From Crocinitomicaceae bacterium (GTDB lineage Bacteria; Bacteroidota; Bacteroidia; Flavobacteriales_D; Crocinitomicaceae): a DNA stretch of 64,000 nt. A model generated the notes under the pieces. It searched no databases, had not been told where the DNA came from, and saw only the letters and a program-made list of their open reading frames with translations. The stretch is from assembly GCA_016709005.1 (NCBI GenBank), contig JADJEU010000021.1, positions 62,001 through 126,000 on the forward strand. The letters are read 5' to 3'. This document shows positions 52,777 to 61,765 of this stretch, in pieces. Each line of letters opens with the position of its first letter. Position 1 is the first letter of the stretch. The position numbers and the translations under genes are program-made.

Positions 52777-52969
52777 GTCACTTCAGCTCCGCTCAGTGAC
52801 TGGTGAACAAACAATGGAGAGTTTTAATGTGGTAAGCGCAGTGCAATCATCGATAGATACTTTCTGTAAATTCTGTCCTATTTTAAGATCACCGAATCTC
52901 AATTGAAAAGATTCTAGGCTCTCATCACCAACCGGTGGCTGAGCGGAGCCGAAGCCACCATTTGTAATT
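52777..52969. mobile_element. MITE-like element with 'TTCGGCTCCGCTCAG' inverted ends, copy 1
   Basis: The left end CACTTCAGCTCCGCTCAGTG and the right end CCGGTGGCTGAGCGGAGCCG are inverted relatives of a common GGCTTCGGCTCCGCTCAGCC arm. About 120 bases of unrelated sequence lie between. There is no open frame inside, so it would be non-autonomous. It fills exactly the gap between the convergent thioesterase and GT9 genes; a second copy is at 58904-59016. Confidence 0.7.
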
Positions 52970-53941
52970 TTAAGAAAGTATATCCTTCACAATCGCATCC
53001 ACATTTTGCAAATTCATGCAGTTGAAATGTTTTTTTGGACACTGATTATATCCGATTTTAGAACAGGGGCGGCACTTCAAATCTTTTACTTCATGAATGC
53101 TATAGAGCCCAGGATTCATAGGCATGTACGGATACATTCCAAAATCAGGAACGGTATTTCCCCAAATAGAAATGGTTTGTTTTCTGAATGAACTTGCAAT
53201 GTGCATCATGCCGGTATCGTGTGTCACCAATTTGGTGCATTGTTTTACTACCGACGCAGATTGATTTAAATTTAATCTTCCGCATAAATTGATTGCATTC
53301 GGACACGCTTTTGCAATTAGTTCACCGTTGTCAAAATCGCCTTCACCGCCTAACAAAACAAAAGGTTGATTTACTTTTTGAAGAATTGAAATAATTTTAT
53401 CGTTTGGTAATTTTTTGGTGTTGAGTTGCGCACCAATGGCATATGCAAAATAGGTTGTTGGAATTCCAAAATCAGCCGGATTGACTTCGTCTGCTTTTGG
53501 GATATAATAATCACACACTAAAATATCAGATTGTACGCCAAGTGGCTTCACCGCTTCAAAGTAGCGATCCACAATATGCTTGTCAGGTAACCGATTTATT
53601 TTGAATTGCGTGAGCAGAAATTTTTTGATGTTCAGTTTTGGAAAAGTAGCTGAAGGTTTTTTCAACTTACGTTTCAGAATGGTCGAACGCAAATTGTGAT
53701 GCAGGTCAATTACAAAATCGTAATCCTCTTTTTTCAAATCGCCGACTACTTCATCTACATCTTTATCAATGCAGAAAATTTTATCAATGTACGGGTTGTG
53801 TTCTAAAATTCTTTTGAATGCTTTTTTGGTCACATAGTGAATCACCGCATCTGGTTTTTGTTTTTTCAAACAGCGCACGATTGGCGTCGATAAAACTATA
53901 TCGCCAATGGAACTAAAGCGTATGATGAGGTATTTGGGCAT
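52970..53941 (-). CDS. Glycosyltransferase family 9 (heptosyltransferase-like)
   Basis: A 323-residue ADP-heptose:LPS transferase-like protein. It starts LIIRFSSIGDIVLSTPIVRCL, the GT9 N-terminal motif. It also has DYDFVIDLHHNLRSTIL, KLVTHDTGMMHIASSF (sugar-nucleotide binding with the TGMMH loop) and ISIWGNTVPDFGMYPY. It sits 20 bases downstream of the SGNH/MBOAT pair and belongs to a surface-polysaccharide set. Sugar specificity is unknown. Confidence 0.93.
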   Translation of the reverse strand: MPKYLIIRFSSIGDIVLSTPIVRCLKKQKPDAVIHYVTKKAFKRILEHNPYIDKIFCIDKDVDEVVGDLKKEDYDFVIDLHHNLRSTILKRKLKKPSATFPKLNIKKFLLTQFKINRLPDKHIVDRYFEAVKPLGVQSDILVCDYYIPKADEVNPADFGIPTTYFAYAIGAQLNTKKLPNDKIISILQKVNQPFVLLGGEGDFDNGELIAKACPNAINLCGRLNLNQSASVVKQCTKLVTHDTGMMHIASSFRKQTISIWGNTVPDFGMYPYMPMNPGLYSIHEVKDLKCRPCSKIGYNQCPKKHFNCMNLQNVDAIVKDILS

Positions 53942-53961
53942 TGACCCAAAGATAAGAAGAT

Positions 53962-54951
53962 CTACTGATTAATAGCGTTTGCAACTGCTTTGGCAACAAT
54001 CATTCTGCCAACCTGATTATAATGTTCAGATGGAAAATGACGTTCGGTAAAACAGGAATCGGCAACGGCATCAAAGCAATCCACCAAATCAACGCCCTTT
54101 GCCCTGTATCGATTCACAAGCCAGTCTTTATTGGATTTCATCAGATTAACCAAATCTTTATCCACCAGCTGTTCGCACTCTTGCAGATTTTCAGGAAGGA
54201 TGACAAAAATGAGTTCCAGTTTTTTTTCTTTACAGATTTCTACGATCTCATCAAAATCTTTTATACGCGGATTTTGATCATTCAAAACAAAGGCAAAATT
54301 TTTAATATAATGATCCGTGAGTTGTCTTTTCGGATTGGTCCAATCACCCCATTTTTCAACGGCACACCAAGCAGTAACGTTGTTGCGGGGTTCTGCAAAG
54401 GGCAACGAATCATTTTTCCAGTGATGTTGAATGATGGCATCACGGTCTTTATCAGAAATGGTTTCATAATAATTCAAACCTTGTAAAAAACGATTGACAA
54501 TTGCAGGTCGGTTGTTGTAAAAAATGAGTTGTTTTTGAATGGCATTTTCCAGCGTTGAATGTATCCAGCTATATCCAAAACTGCGATAGTTCATTTCAAC
54601 CACCACTGTTTTAGCAGGTGAATTTTCGGGTATTATTTCAATCAGACTTTTGAATACACCTGCGTGAATTCCTCCTGTATCAACTGCCTCAATTTTTTTT
54701 GTTGGTGTGAAATCATCCATCATTTGCGCCATGGTGCGCTGATCGGTATCATCTGGATGAATACTGGCGTTAGGTGAAGCAGCGAAATATAGAATATCAG
54801 CCCGTTCTATTCCATTCTCAAATTTGCTAAGCACATTTCCTTCAGCCAGAAGATCACTTTTATAGGTTGTTGCCTTATAAATGAAGTTTGACAACGTGAC
54901 AATAACACCCAGCAAAATGATTCTTATTCCGATTTTTTTTATCATTTCCAT
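53962..54951 (-). CDS. SGNH-hydrolase-like membrane-anchored protein, partner of MBOAT
   Basis: A 329-residue protein with an N-terminal membrane anchor (IGIRIILLGVIVTLSNFIYK). A short beta strand leads to YFAASPNASIHP, where Ser-type residues occur, and the end has HFPSEHYNQVGRMIVAKA, containing the D/E-x-x-H-like part of SGNH or AlgX/AlgJ-type acyltransferases. The canonical GDS motif is not evident. It immediately follows the MBOAT gene (3-base gap), as in AlgIJ- or DltBD-like O-acylation pairs. Role by analogy: transfer of the acyl group to polymer outside the membrane. Confidence 0.65.
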   Translation of the reverse strand: MEMIKKIGIRIILLGVIVTLSNFIYKATTYKSDLLAEGNVLSKFENGIERADILYFAASPNASIHPDDTDQRTMAQMMDDFTPTKKIEAVDTGGIHAGVFKSLIEIIPENSPAKTVVVEMNYRSFGYSWIHSTLENAIQKQLIFYNNRPAIVNRFLQGLNYYETISDKDRDAIIQHHWKNDSLPFAEPRNNVTAWCAVEKWGDWTNPKRQLTDHYIKNFAFVLNDQNPRIKDFDEIVEICKEKKLELIFVILPENLQECEQLVDKDLVNLMKSNKDWLVNRYRAKGVDLVDCFDAVADSCFTERHFPSEHYNQVGRMIVAKAVANAINQ

Positions 54952-54954
54952 GGC

Positions 54955-56459
54955 TTAAAACTGAAAGTAAATGAATTGATAAAAATCTGGCCCGGATAAG
55001 GCCATCACACAATAAATCAGCAGAGCATAAATTGACCAACGCAAACCAAATTTGAGTTTGTTAGTTACCGCATCAAACCGTGATTTTTGAATCCAGATTT
55101 CTGTGAGAATTAATATTCCAAGCACAAAAAAAATCACACCATTTAAGGTCATAACTGCCGGTGTTATATTTCCGTGCAGAAAGGCCGCATCTACATCAAT
55201 ATTAGCTTTGCCGCGCTCAGCATGTTGAATACGATAGTAAATGTTGGAAGAAGGTTCTGCTCCAAAAATTTTGCTGAGAGATAAATAGGCTTTTGCAAGT
55301 GTATCAGATCTGAAAAAGAGCCAGGCAATGTTGATGATGAAAAAAGTTTTTAGGAAACCAAAAACAGTGAGCAGGTGATTCTTTGCTTTAAAAAATCCAC
55401 CGCGAACTACCATCTGTTCTATCAAATAAACCGTACCGTGCAAAGCACCCCAGACAATGAACGTATAGTTTGCACCATGCCAGATTCCGCTTACTAAAAA
55501 GATGATCAGAATATTCATCATCCATCTGTAGTAACGCACTTTATTTCCGCCCAGCGGAACGTATAAATAATCTCTGAACCAAGTTGACAAGGAAATATGC
55601 CAGCGCGACCAGAACTCCTTAATTGATGTTGCCAGATAGGGTGTTTTAAAATTATCCATCAGTTGGATTCCCATAATCAATGCAACACCAATGGCGATCA
55701 TCGAATAGCCATGAAAATCAGCATAAATCTGAACACTGAAAAAGAGTAAAGCTAAAATATTGTCACCTTGTGAATAGGCCAGGGGATTGTTAAAAACAGG
55801 ATCAACCAGCGGTGATAAATTATCAGCGATCACCATTTTGATAAAGAGCCCGTAAAGAATCAAGCGAAAACCATTGGAGAGATTTTCATAAAGCAATTTA
55901 TGTTTCTCAAAAAGTTGCTGATGCAGATTTGAAAACCGTTCAATAGGTCCTGCAACCAGCTGCGGAAAGTAACTCACAAAAAGCGCGAATCTCAAAAATG
56001 ATTTTTCTGCTTTTGCCGTGCGAGAATAAATATCAAGTGTATAACCAACTGCCTGAAATGTAAAGAACGAAATACCAACCGGAATGCCGTATTCAAGCAC
56101 TTGTGTGAGCCATTCTACTTTTGGATGTTCTACGGCAAACGCTTTAAAATAATTTCGGCTTCCAACAAAAAAGTTGAAGTATTTGAAATAGAATAGAACG
56201 CCAAAATTGGAAATCAATCCAGCAAGCAGCCAGGCACGTTTTTGAAATCGGGTAGGAGATTTTTCAATTTCCAAAGCGCAACAACCCATGCAACAAATGT
56301 GGAGTAAACAAGCAGAATCAGAAATTCTACTTTCCAGCACCCGTAAAAATAATAAGATGAGATCAGTAAAAAGAGCCAACGAAATTTGTGAGGCAGAATA
56401 AAATACAGCAGAACTACAGCCGGCAAAAAAATCAGAAATGGAACTGAGTCAAAAAGCAT
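54955..56459 (-). pseudogene. MBOAT-family membrane O-acyltransferase, split by one single-base deletion
   Basis: Reading across one missing base gives a full MBOAT of about 500 residues. The N-terminus is MLFDSVPFLIFLPAVVLLYF (start 56459), VYSTFVAWVVA leads into LEIEKSPTRFQKRAWLLAGL, then the AlgI/DltB-like core with FQAVGYTLDIY, FPQLVAGPIERF, FWSRWHISLSTWFRDYLYVPLGG and GIWHGANYTFIVWG (catalytic His). The deletion lies near 56277-56281 (GCGCAAC). Eight or more membrane segments are present. It is followed by the SGNH-like gene, forming a two-gene O-acyltransferase unit for a surface polysaccharide. Confidence 0.9.
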
Positions 56460-56639
56460 GCGCTGAAGTTAGGTTAAGCAAATCTAATGAAATGAAAGTG
56501 ATCAGCAAGAGTTTGATTGGACTATTGATAGAACGCAGATAACACTGATTTGACAGATATACGCAGATTGGATTCTTGTTGAATTAACTAGATTGAATCA
56601 GTGAAAATCATACTGGATCTGAGTCATCAGCGTTCCATT
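56460..56639. repeat. Degenerate 'cgcagat...' intergenic repeat
   Basis: Between MBOAT and dtd. It contains ACGCAGATAACACTGATTTG, TATACGCAGATTGG and a run GAATCAGTGAAAATCA that answers CACTGATTT. It is the same vocabulary as the better-preserved element at 63461-63574. No gene is seen. Confidence 0.55.
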
Positions 56640-57092
56640 CTACGATTTATTTTTACTATCAATCACAATGGTCACAGGTCCATCATTGACCAAACTCACT
56701 TTCATATCAGCCGCAAAAACACCACACTGAATTGGTTTTCCAAGTTCTTTTTCCAACGCAGATTTGAATTTCTCATAAAGCGGAATGGCTTGTTCAGGCC
56801 TTGCAGCATCAATGAAGGATGGACGATTTCCTTTTTTGGTTTTAGCGTGTAAGGTAAATTGACTGATGACTAGAATACCACCGTTGGTTTCTTTTACCGA
56901 TAAATTCATCATACCATTTTCATCTGAAAAAATTCGAAGACTTACTATTTTTGACGCAAGCCAGTCAACGTCTTCTTGTGAATCTGAATGTTCAATTCCA
57001 ACTAAAATAAGTAAACCTGATTCAATGGAACCATTTACACTTCCATCAATTTTGACAGCTGCTTCACTTACACGCTGAATGACAACTTTCAT
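56640..57092 (-). CDS. dtd: D-aminoacyl-tRNA deacylase
   Basis: A 150-residue homodimeric enzyme that removes D-amino acids (and glycine mis-charged on tRNA-Ala) from tRNA. It carries both signature motifs, SQFTLHAKTKKGNRPSF and NDGPVTIVIDS (usual family NxGPxT). It starts MKVVIQRVSEAAVKIDG. It follows rsgA with a 2-base gap, so the two are co-transcribed. Confidence 0.95.
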   Translation of the reverse strand: MKVVIQRVSEAAVKIDGSVNGSIESGLLILVGIEHSDSQEDVDWLASKIVSLRIFSDENGMMNLSVKETNGGILVISQFTLHAKTKKGNRPSFIDAARPEQAIPLYEKFKSALEKELGKPIQCGVFAADMKVSLVNDGPVTIVIDSKNKS

Positions 57093-57094
57093 GT

Positions 57095-58123
57095 TTATTT
57101 GTAAATATCTTTCCGATAGGTTTCATCCTCATCTGAATTCATCATACTCACATACGATGCATATCTGCTTTCATGAATCACACCTTCTTCAACTGCTTTT
57201 TTGACAGCGCAATGTGGCTCGTTCAAATGCTGACAATTATTGAATTTGCAGTTTGGAAGAATTTCCTGCATCTCCGGCAAATAATGCGATAAATTTTCTT
57301 TGTCAAAATCAATCAATCCAAACGCACGAATACCGGGAGTATCGATTACAAATCCACCACTTGTTAATTCAAACATTTCTGCAAAGGTTGTGGTGTGTTG
57401 ACCGGCTAAATGTTGTACCGATATTTTTCCGGTTTTTAAATCCAGATTTGGATCGAGTGCATTTATCAACGTGGATTTTCCTACGCCGCTGTGTCCGCCA
57501 AACATCACTTTGTTGCCTTTTATTTCATCTCTCAAAAACTGAACGGTTTCTGGAATGGTTGCCGAAATCTGACGACACTCATACCCTGCATCTTTATAAA
57601 TAGAAATAAAATTTTCAACTACTTCTAAATCTTCTGGTTCATACAAATCCATTTTATTGAACAGAATGGTGACCGGAATGTGATAGGCTTCTGCCGTCAC
57701 CAAAAAACGATCAATAAAACCAGTTGTAGTTTGCGGTGCAACTAAGGTGACAATCAAATAAACACGATCAATATTAGCTGCCAGAATGTGTGAACGTTTG
57801 CTAAGATTGATGGATTTTCAGATGATGTAATTTTTACGGGGAAGGATATTTTTGATCACACCGTTTTCTTCTCCTTCTAATTCAAATTCAATTTCGTCAC
57901 CCACAGAAACAGGGTTGGTGCTGTCAATTCCAGCCATACGCAGCTTGCCTTTGATGCGGCATTCCCAATAGCGGTGGTCAGTATCTAGCACGCGATACCA
58001 GCTTCCTGTTGATTTTATGACGACTCCCCGTTTCAGATTTGTTTTTTTGTAAAAGTACAGAATCTCTTGCACTTGAGAGATTTGATTTATCTTTGAATAC
58101 CGAATGAAAAAACTCTCTATCAT
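57095..58123 (-). pseudogene. rsgA: Ribosome small-subunit GTPase RsgA, interrupted by an in-frame TGA
   Basis: RsgA checks the late 30S subunit during ribosome assembly. The OB-fold part (GVVIKSTGSWYRVLDTDHRY; VSVGDEIEFELEGEENGVI; ILPRKNYII) is followed by TGA at 57818-57820. After the stop the same frame continues with KSINLSKRSHILAANIDRV. The GTPase core has LIVTLVAPQ, NKMDLYEPED, SGVGKSTLIN, and the zinc motif CKFNNCQHLNEPHC. The family has RKS at the stop, so a CGA or AGA to TGA change explains it. The true start is uncertain: a run to 58123 overlaps the divergent gene. Whether the stop is real is unknown. Confidence 0.88.
58067..58095 (+). promoter_or_regulatory. Promoter TTG-N18-TATCTTTG for the GT2 gene
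   Basis: TTG at 58067-58069 and TATCTTTG at 58088-58095. The ATG at 58104 is 8 bases further, so the leader is very short. Confidence 0.6.
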
Positions 58124-58814
58124 TATTCCGGTCTATAATGAAGCCAAAACAATTGGTGAGGTCATTCGCGTGATTCATAATCTCCAATTGATTTCAGGAA
58201 TTGAAAAAGAAGTCATTGTGGTGAATGATTGTTCAAAAGATGACTCCAAAGCCGAGATTTCCAGGATGATTCTTTCAATCAACTCGCCGTCCATTAAACT
58301 TTGTGAACATGCTGTCAATAAGGGAAAGGGCGGCGCAATTCATACCGGCATTAAAGAAGCAAGCGGTGATTATACCGTTATTCAGGATGCCGATTTGGAA
58401 TTGGATCCATCTGAAATTAACTTACTGCTGAAAGTTGTTCTCGATGGCAAAGCAGATATTGTTTACGGATCACGCTTCTTAAACAAAGAAATAAAAGGTG
58501 GTTCATGGATGAGCAATCGAGCTAATGCTTTTCTAACCTGGCTATCCAATCGCACATTCGGAATCAGAATAACGGATATGGAAACTTGTTATAAATTAGT
58601 TCCGACCTCTGTTTTTAAATCGCTCAAATTAGTAGAACAACGTTTTGGTTTTGAACCAGAAATCACGGCTAAACTTGCTAAACATAAAAATCTGAAATGG
58701 GCCGAAGTTCCAATTACATATAACGCCCGCACCAACGAAGAAGGAAAAAAAATTGGCTGGAAAGATGGGTTCAGAGCGGTGTGGTGTATTCTTAAATACG
58801 GGTTGGGGAGGTGA
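58104..58814 (+). CDS. Family 2 glycosyltransferase (DPM1/polyprenyl-phosphate type)
   Basis: A 236-residue cytosolic GT-A enzyme with no C-terminal membrane helices. It has LSIIIPVYNEAKTIGEVI, EVIVVNDCSKDD (DxD-type region), NKGKGGAIHTGIKEASGDY, and IQDADLELDP with the second Asp motif, ending with GFEPEITAKLAK. The donor would be an NDP-sugar and the acceptor a polyprenyl phosphate or similar. It faces ManC convergently, with a repeat between them. Confidence 0.92.
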   Translation: MKKLSIIIPVYNEAKTIGEVIRVIHNLQLISGIEKEVIVVNDCSKDDSKAEISRMILSINSPSIKLCEHAVNKGKGGAIHTGIKEASGDYTVIQDADLELDPSEINLLLKVVLDGKADIVYGSRFLNKEIKGGSWMSNRANAFLTWLSNRTFGIRITDMETCYKLVPTSVFKSLKLVEQRFGFEPEITAKLAKHKNLKWAEVPITYNARTNEEGKKIGWKDGFRAVWCILKYGLGR

Positions 58815-59050
58815 AATTCCAAATTCAAATTTCAAAATTCCAAATTCAAAATTCCAAATTTCTAATCACAATATCCAAATTACAATTGAAAACCTTACAT
58901 TTCGGCTCTGCTCAGTGACCGGTTTTGCTGAGAACGCGTTGTCAATAATTAGTCTGGCAGCGTCAGAAGGTAATAACATTGAACCGGTGGCTGAGCGGAG
59001 CCGAAGCCACAACACACCCCGGTTTGTAATTTTGAAATTTGAATTTTAAG
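58814..59050. mobile_element. Composite inverted element: AT-rich arms around a MITE-like copy 2
   Basis: An outer arm ATTCAAATTTCAAAATT (58823-58839) is inverted at the right edge (59030-59046). Tandem AAATTCCAAATTC units follow on the left. Inside lies the MITE-like pair: TTCGGCTCTGCTCAGTGACC (58901-58920) and CGGTGGCTGAGCGGAGCCGA (58985-59004). It fills exactly the gap between convergent GT2 and ManC. It has no open frame with a protein-like sequence. It could act as a bidirectional terminator. Confidence 0.7.
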
Positions 59051-60128
59051 AAACCCCTTGGTTTCTTTTCTGAATCTGCGCCACGTAATTTTTAATTTTC
59101 TGCTCGTCGTCTTTTTTGACAACCATTAAAATTCCGTTTGATTCTACTACAATGTATCCGTCGAGGCCTTGCAGCAAAGCTACTTTTCCGTCAGGGAGAT
59201 TAACAATGTTGTTTTCACTTTCAAAGAGATAAACTTCATTTCCAATCACGGCATTGCCTTCAACATCTTTATTTAAATGTGTGTAAAGCGATCCCCAGGT
59301 TCCTAAATCAGACCAGCCTAAATCAGCTAAAACGACAAAAACATTTTTAGCATTTTCTAAAATTGCAAAGTCGATTGAAATATCTTCACAGCGTGTAAAG
59401 GCATCGTTGATGAAGGTTTGTTCGTTAGCAGTATTGTAGTCGTTTCCTTTGGATGTAAAAAGTTCGTTGAGTTGCGGTTTGAATTTTTGTAGCGATTCAA
59501 TAATTGTTTTTGCTTTCCAGATAAAGATTCCGGAGTTCCAATAATAATCTCCGCTTTTCAGAAAAATTTCAGCCAATTCGCGATTTGGTTTTTCAGCAAA
59601 TTGTTTTACTTTTTTTACTTCTCCAATGATGATATCCTGCCCACTTTCAAATTGAATATAACCATAACCAGTATCAGGCCGTGTAGGCTTTAAACCCAGG
59701 GTAACCAGATTAGATCCTTCGTCTGCTTTTTGTAGAGCGGTATTGACGATCTCAACAAAAGCATCTTCTTTCAAAATCAAATGATCTGAGGGTGCAACAA
59801 TTAAATTCGCTTCAGGATTAATTGCAAAAATTTTGTGAGATGCATAAGCAATTGCAGGTGCTGTATTTTTACGCATGGGTTCGGTCAGAATTTTATCCGC
59901 ACTTAAACCAATTTGTTCGTTGACCAGTTTTGCGTATTTCTGATTCGTGACAACATAAATCTGATCAGCCGGAACTAATCGAAGCAAACGATCATAGGTC
60001 ATTTGAATCAATGTCTTTCCTGTGCCCAAAACATCTAAAAATTGTTTGGGTCTGTTTTCACGACTCATTGGCCAGAATCTGCTTCCGACACCACCGGCCA
60101 TTATCACTGCAAAATTATTCTTCTTCAT
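59046..60128 (-). CDS. manC: Mannose-1-phosphate guanylyltransferase
   Basis: About 360 residues; forms GDP-mannose from mannose-1-phosphate and GTP. It begins MKKNNFAVIMAGGVGSRFWPMSRENRPKQF, the pyrophosphorylase signature. It also has AVAPSDHLI-like IVAPSDHLILKE, KQFAEKPN, YYWNSGIFIWKA and the DLGWSDLGTWGSLY motif, and lacks a fused isomerase domain. The start overlaps the end of the SprT gene by 14 bases; an ATG 15 bases upstream is an alternative. It supplies the polysaccharide genes nearby. Confidence 0.94.
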   Translation of the reverse strand: MKKNNFAVIMAGGVGSRFWPMSRENRPKQFLDVLGTGKTLIQMTYDRLLRLVPADQIYVVTNQKYAKLVNEQIGLSADKILTEPMRKNTAPAIAYASHKIFAINPEANLIVAPSDHLILKEDAFVEIVNTALQKADEGSNLVTLGLKPTRPDTGYGYIQFESGQDIIIGEVKKVKQFAEKPNRELAEIFLKSGDYYWNSGIFIWKAKTIIESLQKFKPQLNELFTSKGNDYNTANEQTFINDAFTRCEDISIDFAILENAKNVFVVLADLGWSDLGTWGSLYTHLNKDVEGNAVIGNEVYLFESENNIVNLPDGKVALLQGLDGYIVVESNGILMVVKKDDEQKIKNYVAQIQKRNQGVS

Positions 60129-60747
60129 CTTTGTATGCTTCAACTTCGGCTATGCCAAGTACGTGGTATTTTTCGTGCGTATCAACCGCTACACATTCGT
60201 ATCGTTTACGCAACTTCTTTCCTTTAACGAAAATTCGGTCATTTAGTTTGAATTTATCACCTAATACCAGATGTTCCAGAAAAACGGCCGGTCGTTTATC
60301 ATAGCGTCGAAGCACACGGTACAAGGCTTCGTCACCACAACTGGTAGCTTTTATATTTCTGAGATAATTATTCAAAGCAAGGGTCACATCAATGGGCAGA
60401 ATCTCTTTATCCAACAAAGGTTTGAACACCAATTGAAACTCTCTTTTCCATTCATCTCCGTGCGCTGAAACAGTGTGACGGTACTTTTCAAAGGCAGTCA
60501 AATGAGCTAATTCATGAATGGTTGTTACCAGAAAAGCGTATTTATTGAGATTGCCGTTTATTGATATTTGGTGAGGCTTTCCGGCATGCGGATGTCTGTA
60601 ATCGCCGTATTTGGTTTTACGTTCTTTTGTAACGGTGAAATGAACTACTTTCTCCAGTAAATATTCCGCAACATACTCTTCTGACCCCGCTGGTAAAAAG
60701 CGACGAAGGGTAGTGGCAAATTGTTGGATTTTTTCTGGAGAGGACAT
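60115..60747 (-). CDS. SprT-like metalloprotease family protein
   Basis: A 210-residue protein with the zinc motif HELAH (H78, E79, H82) and a later H96 in SAHGDEW that could complete the site. It shows the SprT-like pattern IHELAHLTAF and KKLRKRYECV near the C-terminus, possibly a zinc ribbon-like strand region without clear Cys. Bacteroidota SprT proteins resemble the DNA-protein crosslink protease Spartan; the actual substrate is unknown. It is overlapped by the start of manC, so they are co-transcribed. Confidence 0.85.
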   Translation of the reverse strand: MSSPEKIQQFATTLRRFLPAGSEEYVAEYLLEKVVHFTVTKERKTKYGDYRHPHAGKPHQISINGNLNKYAFLVTTIHELAHLTAFEKYRHTVSAHGDEWKREFQLVFKPLLDKEILPIDVTLALNNYLRNIKATSCGDEALYRVLRRYDKRPAVFLEHLVLGDKFKLNDRIFVKGKKLRKRYECVAVDTHEKYHVLGIAEVEAYKDEEE

Positions 60748-60830
60748 TCGGAAACAAAATTAATCAATCTCTGCGCTCAAATCAGATCGCTTTGCGTAAA
60801 AAAATCAACAATGCTTTATCAATATTCAAC

Positions 60831-60838
60831 TACATTTG
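60831..60838 (+). promoter_or_regulatory. -7 element TACATTTG, leaderless arrangement
   Basis: An exact TAnnTTTG match 4 bases upstream of the ATG at 60843, the same spacing as at 30554. No clear -33 TTG is visible at 18-20 bases. Confidence 0.5.
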
Positions 60839-60842
60839 AAGT

Positions 60843-61598
60843 ATGATTAAGAAGAAAGACTGGATCAATGAAACCCTTCGACAGCTCGAGTCTTTTGGCG
60901 CTGTTGTGGAATCCAAGTCCAATCTAAACTGGAAGGTCAACGATCAACTTATTTCATTTATTCCTGCAAAATCTGAAAATAATTCTGGTAAAGAAAATAC
61001 AATCCTAATTCATCAAGATCTTTTTCACACCCGAAAGAATCAACTCTTCATGCGCTTAAAATCGCAGTTGGGATTGAATGAAAATCGCATTCATGGAAGA
61101 TCAACACGTGTGGTTGAAATCACCCGAAAACAAGCGGAGAAATTTGTAGAAGAAAATCATTTATTGGGCTATAACAGTGGCAAATTATTTTTGGGTTTGA
61201 TGCATAAAGATGATTTAGTTGCAGTGGCAATTTTTTCCAGAATGCGTTTTATGAAATATGAGGAGCCAACCTATAATTCCACTGAGTTGGAACGTTTCTG
61301 CTCGCTTGCAAATACAACGGTTGTAGGAGGTCTGGATAAACTCATCAATTACTTCTCAAAGAACTATAAATCCAATGATCTGGTTACAATGATTGACCTC
61401 GAATGGTCTGAAGGAAAATCGTATTTGAACTTAGGTTTTGAAGAAGTCATGCGGACACAACCAATCCTATTCGCTGTCAATGAAAAAACATTTGAACGTC
61501 GGGTAATTTTATCAAAAGAGGATTTAAAAAAATCAGAATACCTGATCCAAAACCGCGGCAATGTAAAATTGAGGAAGTGGATTTCGAAGACGAGTTAG
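60843..61598 (+). CDS. Hypothetical protein with an endonuclease/GNAT-associated domain
   Basis: A 251-residue protein, no signal peptide. The N-terminal ~95 residues are charged (KKKDWINETLRQLESFG; FHTRKNQLFMRLKSQLG). The second half (about 100-230) has FVEENHLLGYNSGKLFLGLMH, LVAVAIFSRMRF, ELERFCSLANTTVVGG, LINYFSKNY and TMIDLEWSEGKSYLNLGFEE. This layout resembles a domain seen in phage- and intron-encoded endonuclease-like proteins, which I recall only approximately. It could be a chromosomally settled homing-endonuclease-type protein or an unrelated acyltransferase-like fold. Confidence 0.5.
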   Translation: MIKKKDWINETLRQLESFGAVVESKSNLNWKVNDQLISFIPAKSENNSGKENTILIHQDLFHTRKNQLFMRLKSQLGLNENRIHGRSTRVVEITRKQAEKFVEENHLLGYNSGKLFLGLMHKDDLVAVAIFSRMRFMKYEEPTYNSTELERFCSLANTTVVGGLDKLINYFSKNYKSNDLVTMIDLEWSEGKSYLNLGFEEVMRTQPILFAVNEKTFERRVILSKEDLKKSEYLIQNRGNVKLRKWISKTS

Positions 61599-61636
61599 TA
61601 CTTCTCCGTTCGATGATCACACGTTAACTCTAACGG

Positions 61637-61657
61637 ATCCTGAATCAAGTTCAGGAT
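61637..61657. repeat. Short hairpin ATCCTGAA-TCAAG-TTCAGGAT
   Basis: A perfect 8-bp inverted repeat with a 5-base loop, within GGATCCTGAATCAAGTTCAG. It belongs to a widespread bacterial intergenic repeat type. It lies at the start of the 470-base gap before the permease. Confidence 0.7.
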
Positions 61658-61765
61658 GACTTTTCGCTGCAATGGTGCTTGATTGAGATCGAGTGATAAA
61701 TTAAAGTTTGCGATAAACGAGATCTTTTTCGGCATCAAAACGTGACAAGTGAATTCGAAATAAAG

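Noticed and set aside
57818..57820. TGA in rsgA as a selenocysteine codon
   Set aside because: The family has Arg there, and no SECIS-like hairpin was noticed next to it.
58814..58886. Tandem AAATTCCAAATTC units as a CRISPR array
   Set aside because: Units are short, irregular and contain no distinct spacers.
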